Shown here piece by piece: positions 1 through 8,643 of a stretch of 59,956 nt of DNA. Each line of letters begins with the position of its first letter. The first letter of the stretch is position 1. The stretch is taken from the NCBI GenBank assembly GCA_947301965.1, contig CAMYUM010000009.1, positions 1 to 59,956 of the forward strand. The letters run 5' to 3'. The notes below the pieces were generated by a model. The model searched no databases and was not told the DNA's origin. It saw only the letters and a list, made by a program, of their open reading frames with translations. A program made the position numbers and the translations under genes. The DNA comes from an uncultured Azospirillum sp. Lineage in GTDB: Bacteria > Pseudomonadota > Alphaproteobacteria > RF32 > CAG-239.

Positions 1-441
1 GACTGATTGCGGAGCTCCTTGCAGGCTGGTTAATTGATTGTATTCGCAACTGAAATTTCCACCGACTGATTGCGGAGCTCCTTGCAGGCTGGTTAATCTA
101 TTGTATCCGCAACTGAAATTTCCACCGACTGATTGCGGAGCCCCTTGCAGGCTGGTTAATTGATTTCTAGAGCAATCGAAATCTCTATCGACTGATTGCG
201 GAGCTCCTTGCAGGCTGGTTAATTGATTGCCACTGCAGTCAAAATTTCCATTGACTGTTTGAGGTGCCCCTTGCAGGCTGGTTAATTGATTGTCGCTGCA
301 ATAGAAATTTTTACCGACTGATTGCGGAGCTCCTTCCAGGCTCGTTAATATATTGTTTCCGCAACTGAAATCTCCACTGACTGATTGCGGAGCTCCTTGC
401 AGGCTGGTTAATTGATTGTTAGAGCAAGAGAAAGATCCATT
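1..441 (-). repeat. Seven in-frame 63-bp tandem repeats encoding leucine-rich repeats
   Basis: Units begin at 1, 64, 127, 190, 253, 316 and 379, with no length variation. The half encoding LTSLQGAPQSV is almost invariant at the DNA level, while changes cluster in the half encoding GxFxCxxN. The array continues past the window start. Confidence 0.95.
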
Positions 442-1503
442 AACAGTAATTTGTGATAGGTCAGGTAATTCAGTTAGTTCTTGGTGAGAAAAGTCTAAAT
501 CTCCTTCAACCACAAAACCTTGAGGTAATTTATAGATATCGTAATATTCTTGTTTTCTAGTCTTTTTGTCATATTGTTTTATTAAGCCGATATTTTGCAT
601 ATCACCTTTGATGTCAAATTTATTTTGTTTTACAAATGTTTGAAGATAAGGGCGATATTTTGCAATAGGAGCTTTATTACCTTTACCTTTGCACTGATGT
701 ATTGTGTCATTTCCATTAGGATTGGGGCTTATCTCAAAAGTTGCATGAGGTTTTCCATCTCTATCACGCAGAGAATATATTTTTATCCTTCCGTCTTTAA
801 CGTATTGATCATAGATACCTTTACCAACGCAGTGCCCCATGTATTCACTTTCATAGTCAAGAGCTTCAGGCGTGCTCAGTTGCACTATCTCCATACCGTC
901 ATCAAATTTCATTATCGGAGAAGTTCCGTCTAGTGAGGCTCTGTACATTGCTTCGTTATGCTCTTGGTGTTCGGCTTTTTCAGCCATCAACTCATGCCAT
1001 TTTTGAGCAGCGTCTAGAGTTTTTTCATAAGAGTCCCATTCGTTACTTGTTTTTAAGTAGTCTATACGTAATCGTGGTTTTTGATCGTTTTTTTCTGCTT
1101 TAATGATGGTTTTGTCAACATAACTGTCAGCAGCTGAATATAAATAGTCTCGTATGGAAGAAATTTCTTCAGTCATTCGTTGTGGCATTTTTTCAGCAAC
1201 GAAACGGTGGACAGTTTTACCTTCATCCAGGCAACGTTCTGCCCACGAGGGAAGGTCTGTCTCATCACGAGATATAGGAACTAAGAAATCTTTATTTTGT
1301 TTTGTTTCAGTTGCTAAATGAGTACGCAGACGGTGTTTGGTCCATTGTGCTAACATTGAACGCACAATGGCATCTTTATTTTGCCGTACATAGTCAACGG
1401 AGTTGAACTCGCCTTTGGTAAAAGTTTCTATAGGCTGGCCTTGATAGATAATATCTGTCAAATACTCATTGAGGGCTTTTTCGTTAATTAGGTTTACAGG
1501 CAT
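1..1503 (-). CDS. PcfJ-like protein with C-terminal leucine-rich repeats (partial, 3' end outside window)
   Basis: The frame opens at an ATG (complement of 1501-1503) with GGAGA upstream and stays open for 501 codons to the window edge, so the C-terminus is missing. Residues about 1-200 are a charged, mostly helical region I do not recognise. Residues about 205-300 carry a PcfJ-like core: MGHCVGKG at 222-229, then IYSLRDRDGKPHATFEI and QCKGKGNKAP. From residue 355 there are seven 21-residue repeats of the form LTSLQGAPQSV followed by GxFxCxxNQ, preceded by one degenerate capping repeat. PcfJ-like domains are known from conjugative plasmids, phages and accessory regions; their biochemical role is unclear. 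Family assignment rests on the motif and is fairly secure; the function is unknown. Its leucine-codon use resembles the surrounding chromosome. Confidence 0.75.
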   Translation of the reverse strand, partial: MPVNLINEKALNEYLTDIIYQGQPIETFTKGEFNSVDYVRQNKDAIVRSMLAQWTKHRLRTHLATETKQNKDFLVPISRDETDLPSWAERCLDEGKTVHRFVAEKMPQRMTEEISSIRDYLYSAADSYVDKTIIKAEKNDQKPRLRIDYLKTSNEWDSYEKTLDAAQKWHELMAEKAEHQEHNEAMYRASLDGTSPIMKFDDGMEIVQLSTPEALDYESEYMGHCVGKGIYDQYVKDGRIKIYSLRDRDGKPHATFEISPNPNGNDTIHQCKGKGNKAPIAKYRPYLQTFVKQNKFDIKGDMQNIGLIKQYDKKTRKQEYYDIYKLPQGFVVEGDLDFSHQELTELPDLSQITVNGSFSCSNNQLTSLQGAPQSVSGDFSCGNNILTSLEGAPQSVGKNFYCSDNQLTSLQGAPQTVNGNFDCSGNQLTSLQGAPQSVDRDFDCSRNQLTSLQGAPQSVGGNFSCGYNRLTSLQGAPQSVGGNFSCEYNQLTSLQGAPQSV

Positions 1504-1725
1504 GATAGTTTCTCCGATATTTCTTTGATTTTATCATAATTTCAAAGAATATTCAACTTTTTTGTCTATTTTCTCTAATTACATTATATCTTATTAAAGG
1601 TCAACGTTTGGTAAACAAATTTAGGAATAAGGAGTTTTTTATGGTGTAAAATATCAGATGGTGCCCTTTTGTTGTTGCAAACAAATTTATTGTTTGTATT
1701 ATTGAGGACAATGGGAGAGATTGAA

Positions 1726-3240
1726 ATGGCTGAAAATAATTTTGTACAGGTACAGAATTCCGTCGCAGAAGGAATTAACAACAGCGATATGGATTATATC
1801 GTCGCCAATCGTGATTTTTTGAAAGAACCTGATTGGGATAGGGCACAAACGGCTTTTGTGGTTACACAGCCGGAAGCGGCTCGTCTGGAATTTTATCATG
1901 ACGAGCAGAAAAAACTGGTTGCAGAGTTGGAACCGTTGCGCAAAGAATTGCAAGATTTGGAAAAAGAAGTTGCAGATAATGAGCGGCAACAGCAGAGTGA
2001 GTTTGATATGCTACGTAAAATCTCCGATTTTAAGGGCGAATTGCTGGCGGTATTGCCGGAAAAATATTTGTACGACGGACGCAGGTTTTTGAACCTGTTT
2101 TTGGCTCATAAAAATGATGATGAAGTTTTTCCGTGGGAAAAAAACAGTCCCGAGGGCCTAAAATCCAAAGCGTTGCAGTTATTAGCAATGCCTAAACTCA
2201 AAAAATTCAGAACTTTGTTTGAGCAAAGAAAAGCGGAGTTTAAAGGGATACGCGCCCGCTTTGATGTGAGTTTGAGTAAAGATGAAATTGAGGCAGATAT
2301 TGAAAAATATTATAATATCGGCGGTCAAAAACAGCGCATCAAGGAAATTGGCACCAGACTGGCAAAAATCGGTGAAAGACAAAATGAAAACGCCCGCGGA
2401 ACAGCTAATGAGCGTAAATCGTTAGATGCAAAGGTCGAAAAGTTTAAGTCTGTTTATCGTAAAAATTTGTATAAAAAGGTAAATTATGACGAGGTGCCTT
2501 TCTCAACTGAAAAAGAAGCCGCATTTAAAAGCTATGTTCATGCCAGCCATTTGTGGAGCGAGATTATGGAAAATGCCGCTAATATGAACATTCACTTTGG
2601 CGAAACAGAAGGTTTGTTGCAAAACGATTTGCCGGTAGCCGCCGTATATGATCGAAAACTGAATCGGATTTTGTGCAACAAGAGTTTTGTGGTTGATGAA
2701 CAGGTTTTTGAGGTAGCGTTGGCTCTGTTGGATAAAGTGCGTCAGCCGCTGGTAGGCGATTATGATGTGCGAACAAAATATCAATATGAATTGTGTCGGC
2801 AGGCCGAAAAAGTTGCAAAGATGGTGGTTTTGGCCGAGGAACTGGTCGGCACGTTGCCAAAGTTTGAAAACAGAGCATTGGCAAAATTTCCTAAAGAAAT
2901 GTCAGCGTATATGGGAAACGGTACGGCAAAAGAAAAATATACGATGGCGTTTGTTGAGGCATTGGCTTCGCCAAAAGTCAGGGAAAGAGTTGAGTTTGAA
3001 CTGTCTAATCAAATCAAACAAAATCAGAAGGTCGTGGTTGAAGGTGATAGCTATAAACCGATGGAACTTACTGTCGGAGAGATAATTAATCCGTTTGTTT
3101 TGGCGGGTTTGGCATTGATTAATGAAAATCCGGAAATAAAATCAGAGTTGGAACGCATTCCGGTTTTGAGCAGAAATCGTTTGCAGGAGCTGGCAAACGA
3201 CGACAAAGATTACAGCCTGATGAACTTACAAGATTATTGA
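1726..3240 (+). CDS. Hypothetical coiled-coil protein, 504 aa
   Basis: I do not recognise this family. The ATG at 1726 is preferred because GGGAGA lies 7 nt upstream; an in-frame ATG at 1711 has AGGA only 2 nt away. Residues about 45-95 (FYHDEQKKLVAELEPLRKEL onwards) and about 190-240 are strongly charged heptad-like stretches and probably coiled coils. There is no signal peptide or membrane segment, so a cytoplasmic location is likely. The composition is rich in Lys, Glu and Leu and the C-terminal third is helical. Leucine codons are mainly TTG, like neighbouring genes, so there is no sign of recent transfer. A strong terminator follows at 3248. It lies between the PcfJ-LRR gene and another unrecognised large protein. 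Confidence 0.6.
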   Translation: MAENNFVQVQNSVAEGINNSDMDYIVANRDFLKEPDWDRAQTAFVVTQPEAARLEFYHDEQKKLVAELEPLRKELQDLEKEVADNERQQQSEFDMLRKISDFKGELLAVLPEKYLYDGRRFLNLFLAHKNDDEVFPWEKNSPEGLKSKALQLLAMPKLKKFRTLFEQRKAEFKGIRARFDVSLSKDEIEADIEKYYNIGGQKQRIKEIGTRLAKIGERQNENARGTANERKSLDAKVEKFKSVYRKNLYKKVNYDEVPFSTEKEAAFKSYVHASHLWSEIMENAANMNIHFGETEGLLQNDLPVAAVYDRKLNRILCNKSFVVDEQVFEVALALLDKVRQPLVGDYDVRTKYQYELCRQAEKVAKMVVLAEELVGTLPKFENRALAKFPKEMSAYMGNGTAKEKYTMAFVEALASPKVRERVEFELSNQIKQNQKVVVEGDSYKPMELTVGEIINPFVLAGLALINENPEIKSELERIPVLSRNRLQELANDDKDYSLMNLQDY

Positions 3241-3247
3241 TAACAAC

Positions 3248-3276
3248 AAAAAAGAACGCCGGCGGCGTTCTTTTTT
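3248..3276 (+). terminator. Rho-independent terminator
   Basis: A perfect 13-bp stem (AAAAAAGAACGCC / GGCGTTCTTTTTT) with a GGC loop ends in a T run just after the 1726-3240 gene. Confidence 0.9.
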
Positions 3277-3374
3277 GTTAAGTGTTTCGGGGCTTGTGGA
3301 TACCAAAATATAAGTTGTTGCGGTTTTGCAATTTATTGACTAAATTTTGAAGTAGTATCAACAGGGTGTTTGAA

Positions 3375-4853
3375 ATGGACGTTGTTGCCGGTAAAAATGG
3401 CAGTTTTTTTGTCGTGAAAAGAGATGTCGATGCAGAAACGGCATTTAAACTCGCAGATATTTCGTTTGACGAGTTCTGTCGCTATAATGCCTGGTCAACA
3501 ATGAAAAAAATATCCAAACTAAACGGCCAGCAATACGCTGCCCAAAACTCGTTAAAGTTTCACACTCTTGAAAACTTTGATCGTTTAGCCGCCGCAGTTG
3601 ATTTTAAGGCAACACAGGAACTGGTGTTTTTTATAGAAACGGAAGTCGGGCGCGAGCAACTTGAAGACGAATTTGAAATCAGAATAATCAATCCCAATAA
3701 TTTTAAGAACGCTTTTGCTTATACCGCGCCCAAAGAAGTTGCCGGAGTATTGACCGACCCCGTGGTTCTGCGTGATGGAGATATTCCACAGTTGCTTAAA
3801 AAGACGGGAATTTCAATTAAAAGATCGGTGATTTCTCATTTTGTAAAATGGAATAATGTTATGTACCGCGTTGATGTGTCACCGGCATCGGCAGATATTA
3901 AAAAGATTTCGGCGCACGGTTCGGAAATTATGATCGGCGAGCACTGCTATGTTTTTAATTCTGATGACTGGAGTTATATTAAAAAAATCGATAATGAGCT
4001 GAATCGTCGCCAAAATGCCAAAAAATCGTGGTTTGTCAGAGAAAAAACACCGACAGAGATTTTTGTTGAAGTTATCAGAAAGTTTTGCAAAGACAGAAAA
4101 TCGCAGATTATGTATTCGTGTTTGTATAAAACCTATGCAGAGTTGCGTGAAACCCATGCGGATTACCGCAGTATTTTGGTGCATGAATATCATCATTTAA
4201 AAAATCGAATTTTGTTGGAAAACCGTTGCCTTAAAACAGATGCAAAAGCTCTGCTTGCGGCTGATTCGTATTATATTTTGGTGGAAGATGAACGTTCGGC
4301 ACATTTGGCGGTAACATTGGACCGGCTTGAGCGTTATTGGCATGATCATGATTGGGACGCGTTGGCCAGGAAAGAGCAATGTTTTGCGGTTTTGGCCTCA
4401 AGAAGTGAGGCAGAACGTAATCGTCTTTTGAGTAATCTTGATTTTGTGGTGAATACCAAACTCAAATATTGGACTGATTACAGTTTGGATGCTCATTATG
4501 AGAAATTGGCGCAAAGGTTGCAGTGGCTGCTGCGTTTTAGCTCGGTCGCAAAAGGGTTGGACGAGTTGCGCAAGGAATACGTGCTGATGCGTTCAATGCT
4601 GTATAGTTTTAGGGTGTATAATCCATATACGGGAAAATATAAGTTTGTACAACTTGATAAATATATTAAAATAGATATTCCGGTTACAGGCAGGGTGCTG
4701 GCTAATATTATCGGTAAGACACAGATGTTTTTGGATCGGAAACTCGGTGCGCGCAATATGCTTAAGATTAAATACGGCATAGGAGATCGTCTGATTAAAA
4801 AGGCAGCGAACATATATGACAACAATTTGCGTATGAAAAAGGTAAAAAATTAA
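3375..4853 (+). CDS. Hypothetical protein with a zincin-like HEYHH motif, 492 aa
   Basis: The ATG at 3375 has AGGG 8 nt upstream; an in-frame GTG at 3366 would have AGG directly adjacent and is less likely. I recognise no overall family. Residues 270-274 read HEYHH, matching the HExxH zinc-peptidase signature and lying in a predicted helix (SILVHEYHHLKNRILLE). About 30 residues downstream comes VEDERSAHLAV, whose acidic residues or His could provide a third metal ligand. There is no signal peptide or membrane segment. A short HExxH match can arise by chance, so peptidase activity is inference. The gene stands alone after a terminator, and its codon use is like the chromosome. Confidence 0.55.
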   Translation: MDVVAGKNGSFFVVKRDVDAETAFKLADISFDEFCRYNAWSTMKKISKLNGQQYAAQNSLKFHTLENFDRLAAAVDFKATQELVFFIETEVGREQLEDEFEIRIINPNNFKNAFAYTAPKEVAGVLTDPVVLRDGDIPQLLKKTGISIKRSVISHFVKWNNVMYRVDVSPASADIKKISAHGSEIMIGEHCYVFNSDDWSYIKKIDNELNRRQNAKKSWFVREKTPTEIFVEVIRKFCKDRKSQIMYSCLYKTYAELRETHADYRSILVHEYHHLKNRILLENRCLKTDAKALLAADSYYILVEDERSAHLAVTLDRLERYWHDHDWDALARKEQCFAVLASRSEAERNRLLSNLDFVVNTKLKYWTDYSLDAHYEKLAQRLQWLLRFSSVAKGLDELRKEYVLMRSMLYSFRVYNPYTGKYKFVQLDKYIKIDIPVTGRVLANIIGKTQMFLDRKLGARNMLKIKYGIGDRLIKKAANIYDNNLRMKKVKN

Positions 4854-4912
4854 ACATTTTTTTAATTTTAAGATTTAGAAATATCAGTAAATAACCAACG
4901 GAGGACTGAATA

Positions 4913-5146
4913 ATGAGATTATTGATTACTTTGGCAACGTTAATTGCGTTGATTTTTGCGGTTGCATGGTGGGGATATGATATTGAACCGAAGGCTCTTT
5001 ATTATAAAACGATTAATGCCGTAAAATCCGCAGTAACAACGACCGAAAAAGGTACTTCAAATGTTAGTGACGGCGCTTCACGTTTTTCGGATGTAATGAA
5101 AAGCCGTTACAATAGTCAGGATATGACCGAACCTACAATGCGTTAG
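4913..5146 (+). CDS. Small membrane-anchored protein, 77 aa
   Basis: A clear SD (GGAGG, 7 nt before the ATG) supports this start. Residues 2-20 (RLLITLATLIALIFAVAWW) form one hydrophobic segment, either an uncleaved signal anchor or an N-terminal membrane helix. The remaining roughly 55 residues are polar, Ser/Thr/Lys-rich and probably periplasmic. I recognise no family. A strong terminator overlaps the region just past the stop codon, so it is probably monocistronic. Confidence 0.6.
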   Translation: MRLLITLATLIALIFAVAWWGYDIEPKALYYKTINAVKSAVTTTEKGTSNVSDGASRFSDVMKSRYNSQDMTEPTMR

Positions 5147-5160
5147 TTGAGTTTGGACTT

Positions 5161-5190
5161 AAAAAAGCTCCGTGAAAGCGGAGCTTTTTT
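5161..5190 (+). terminator. Rho-independent terminator after the small membrane protein
   Basis: A perfect 12-bp stem (AAAAAAGCTCCG / CGGAGCTTTTTT) with a TGAAAG loop. Confidence 0.9.
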
Positions 5191-5192
5191 GT

Positions 5193-5221
5193 TTGACTTT
5201 TGGACGGGAGAAAAGTACAAA
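5193..5221 (+). promoter_or_regulatory. Candidate promoter of rnhB
   Basis: TTGACT (5193-5198) and TACAAA (5216-5221) are separated by 17 bp. They lie between the upstream terminator and the SD of rnhB, where a promoter is needed. The -10 match is only partial. Confidence 0.4.
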
Positions 5222-5242
5222 GATACAAGAGAGGAGCGCAAA

Positions 5243-5863
5243 ATGCCTGATTTTGAACTAGAAAATATGTATGACGGTGTGGTTGCCGGAATCGATGAGG
5301 CGGGCAGGGGGCCATGGGCCGGACCGGTGGTTGCCGGTGCGGTTGTGATATTGGATAAAAACCTGTCTAAAACGCTTCTTGAAGGTTTAGATGATTCTAA
5401 AAAACTTTCAGCCAAAAAAAGAGAAATATTGTATAATGAACTGTTTTCGGAGCAGGAAAAGGGGAAATTATATATAGGTATAGGCGAGGCAAGCTGTCAG
5501 GAAATAGATAAACTGAATATTTTGCAGGCAACTTTTCTGGCTATGAAACGGGCGGCGGATAAATTGCCGCAATGCCCCGATGTAGCATTGATTGATGGGA
5601 ATCGGACACCAAATAATTTTAAGTGCAGAACCAAGACGGTGATTAAGGGCGATGCAAAGTCAATGTCGGTTGCCGCGGCATCGATTGCGGCAAAGGTTTA
5701 TCGTGACCGGATTATGAAAGAAATGGCCAAAAAATATCCTTATTATGGTTTTGAAAAAAATGCCGGTTATGGGACGGCCAGCCATATTGAGGGCTTAAAA
5801 AAGTATGGAATCACCCCCGAACATAGAAAAAGTTATAAGCCAATTCAAGCACTTATAAAATAA
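5243..5863 (+). CDS. rnhB: Ribonuclease HII
   Basis: RNase HII cleaves the RNA strand of RNA-DNA hybrids and incises at single ribonucleotides left in DNA. The ATG at 5243 has GAGGAG upstream and gives 206 residues, normal for the family; a longer in-frame reading would run back through the 5161-5190 terminator. The catalytic motif GIDEAGRG is at residues 16-23 (Asp18, Glu19), followed by PWAGPVVAGAV. A later VALIDGN supplies another catalytic Asp, and SMSVAAASIAAKVYRDR and the GYGTASH region are also family-typical. It precedes a small atypical gene and then ccrM. Confidence 0.97.
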   Translation: MPDFELENMYDGVVAGIDEAGRGPWAGPVVAGAVVILDKNLSKTLLEGLDDSKKLSAKKREILYNELFSEQEKGKLYIGIGEASCQEIDKLNILQATFLAMKRAADKLPQCPDVALIDGNRTPNNFKCRTKTVIKGDAKSMSVAAASIAAKVYRDRIMKEMAKKYPYYGFEKNAGYGTASHIEGLKKYGITPEHRKSYKPIQALIK

Positions 5864-5887
5864 TGCGTCTAATTTGTCAAAAAGTTA

Positions 5888-5945
5888 TTGACTTTTGTCC
5901 AAAAATATGAGATAATGTTTTTTACAACACTAATTATTTGTAGTT
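5888..5945 (+). promoter_or_regulatory. Promoter and SD-less leader of the 5946 unit
   Basis: TTGACT (5888-5893), a 17-bp spacer and GATAAT (5911-5916) form a near-consensus sigma-70 promoter. The leader contains ACTAATTATTTG at 5929-5940, 5 nt before the ATG. The same 12-mer at the same distance precedes the ATG at 53809. There is no SD. Confidence 0.75.
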
Positions 5946-6212
5946 ATGATCAAGAAAAAGAACAATATGGCAGAAGAGTGGCACATGATGTCAACCGCCG
6001 CAGTAGAGAAGATCAATAAATATATCAGCGCCTACGGGATATCCGATGAACTGAAAGAATCAATCAAAGGTCGTCGGGTCGGCAAAGTGGTCTGCGATTT
6101 TTCCGGTGACAAAGTCCGAGTTCTGACCAAGTCACGCTCGTCAGAACGCCGCAGAACCATGAATATGGCCAAAGCCCGCGCCGCGAAGGAATATATGCTT
6201 ATGGTAGGATAA
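5946..6212 (+). CDS. Small basic hypothetical protein (cassette-type unit), 88 aa
   Basis: I recognise no family. The ATG is fixed by its leader motif, whose distance matches the unit at 53809. An internal Met8 is the alternative start. The N-terminus MIKKKNN is AT-rich, while the body uses more C/G-ending codons than the neighbours. A central stretch (GRRVGKVVCDFSGDKVRVL) suggests a small beta structure. The C-terminal third is strongly basic (KSRSSERRR, then KARAAKEY), so nucleic-acid binding is possible but unproven. It has its own promoter and a UUCG-loop terminator, so it is monocistronic between rnhB and ccrM. Confidence 0.6.
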   Translation: MIKKKNNMAEEWHMMSTAAVEKINKYISAYGISDELKESIKGRRVGKVVCDFSGDKVRVLTKSRSSERRRTMNMAKARAAKEYMLMVG

Positions 6213-6256
6213 GCTCTTCCGTACTCTTCCCCCACTTCTTCTTCATTTCTTTTCGC

Positions 6257-6282
6257 AAAGCGTCCTTCGGGACGCTTTTTTT
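6257..6282 (+). terminator. Terminator with UUCG loop
   Basis: The stem AAAGCGTCC / GGACGCTTT has a TTCG tetraloop and a T run. It follows the 5946 gene after a pyrimidine-rich stretch (6213-6255). Confidence 0.9.
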
Positions 6283-6296
6283 GTTGTGAATTTTTA

Positions 6297-6330
6297 GATT
6301 CTTTGCGGTGGATTGTTAATGTTTTGGTAA
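6297..6330 (+). promoter_or_regulatory. Candidate GANTC site and CtrA-like half-site pair upstream of ccrM
   Basis: GATTC (6297-6301) is a GANTC site. TTAA at 6316-6319 and GTAA at 6327-6330 are 7 nt apart, one base off the TTAA-N7-TTAA CtrA box. In Caulobacter, ccrM is controlled by CtrA and by GANTC methylation. In AT-rich DNA this match can occur by chance. Confidence 0.35.
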
Positions 6331-6367
6331 CTTTTTGTGTGCCATACTTTGGAGCAGAGAAATGTAA

Positions 6368-7483
<1,116 letters not shown>

Positions 7484-7569
7484 TGCCGGAAGATAAAAAA
7501 CTTGCTCTTGCAATATAAATCGTTCAGAATTACAAAGGTGGTTTTGTATGGTATGAATGATAGTAAAAG

Positions 7570-8643
7570 ATGCAGAAGTATAATAAATTAAGAAAAACGG
7601 AAGAAAATGTACGAACCTATGCGGCCATAGATTTGGGTACGAATTCCTGTCGACTGGTAATCGCTACCCCGACACCGGCATCTTTCAGAATCGTAGAGAC
7701 TTTTTCACGTATTACTCGTTTGGGCGAGGGAATTATTAATGAAAACCGCCTCAGTAAAGATGCAATCAGGCGGACGGTTCGCGCCTTAAAGATTTGTTCC
7801 GAAGTTGTAAGTGAATATGCTCCGATATATCGGTCACGCTTTGTGGCTACGGCAGCTTGCCGTCGGGCTGATAATTGCAAAGAGTTTTTGAATGAAGTAA
7901 AAAAACAGACCGGACTTAATCTTGAAATTATATCATCACAAGAAGAATCAAGACTTGCGGTTGTCGGTTGCGTGCCTTTGCTTAATCGTAATTTGAAAAG
8001 GCTGATGGTTTTTGATATCGGCGGAGGTTCAACCGAAATATCGTTGGCAAGGGTAACCAGCAGCGGTAAAACTTTTATTGAAGGGTATGTTTCGTTGCCA
8101 TACGGCGTGGTGACGGTGTCGGAGGCTTTTCCGAACAAAGATATGACCAATCTGGCGTATGATACGATTGTTGAGCGTACGCATAAACTTTTGGAAGATT
8201 TTGAAGAAAAACATCACATTTATGAGGCCATAAAAAATCAGGAAATTCAGGTAATAGGTACGTCCGGAACAGTAACGGTTTTGGGGGCAATCCAGCTCAA
8301 TCTAACACGTTATAACCGTTCCGCGGTTGACGGAATTTCAATTACTAAACAAGATTTGGAACATTCAATCACGCGTATAAGACGTATGGGAACCGAGGGG
8401 CGCAAAAAACACCCCTGTATCGGTCCGTTAAAAGCAGATTTGACGATTGCCGGATGTGCAATTATTGAGGGAATTTGCTCGTTTTGGCCGATTTCGGAAA
8501 TTACGGTTGCAGATAGGGGAATTCGTGAGGGAATGTTGCTTGATATGATGCATAATCATAATACAAAAGGGCGCAGACACAATTTTTATCGGCGCGGCAA
8601 GAGGAGAGAAGGACGTGAGGGATACAAGTCTGGCAGCCATTGA
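7570..8643 (+). CDS. Ppx/GppA phosphatase family protein (copy 1)
   Basis: The family hydrolyses polyphosphate or pppGpp using an actin-like ATPase fold. Signature loops are AAIDLGTNSCRL near residues 18-29 and MVFDIGGGSTEISL near 140-153. It is 357 residues long, a short version without the C-terminal HD-like half of long Ppx proteins. The ATG has only a weak upstream AAAAG. The C-terminus ends in a basic tail (RRHNFYRRGKRREGREG) whose coding sequence overlaps the start of a second copy by 29 nt, so the two are co-translated. Which substrate it prefers cannot be read from sequence. Confidence 0.9.
   Translation: MQKYNKLRKTEENVRTYAAIDLGTNSCRLVIATPTPASFRIVETFSRITRLGEGIINENRLSKDAIRRTVRALKICSEVVSEYAPIYRSRFVATAACRRADNCKEFLNEVKKQTGLNLEIISSQEESRLAVVGCVPLLNRNLKRLMVFDIGGGSTEISLARVTSSGKTFIEGYVSLPYGVVTVSEAFPNKDMTNLAYDTIVERTHKLLEDFEEKHHIYEAIKNQEIQVIGTSGTVTVLGAIQLNLTRYNRSAVDGISITKQDLEHSITRIRRMGTEGRKKHPCIGPLKADLTIAGCAIIEGICSFWPISEITVADRGIREGMLLDMMHNHNTKGRRHNFYRRGKRREGREGYKSGSH

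Noticed and set aside
1-441. Possible CRISPR array
   Set aside because: The 63-bp units are contiguous, lack spacers of fixed length and are in one open reading frame encoding leucine-rich repeats.
595-933. Open frame on the plus strand within the PcfJ gene
   Set aside because: It has no SD or domain signal and lies opposite the long PcfJ-LRR frame with its recognisable motifs.
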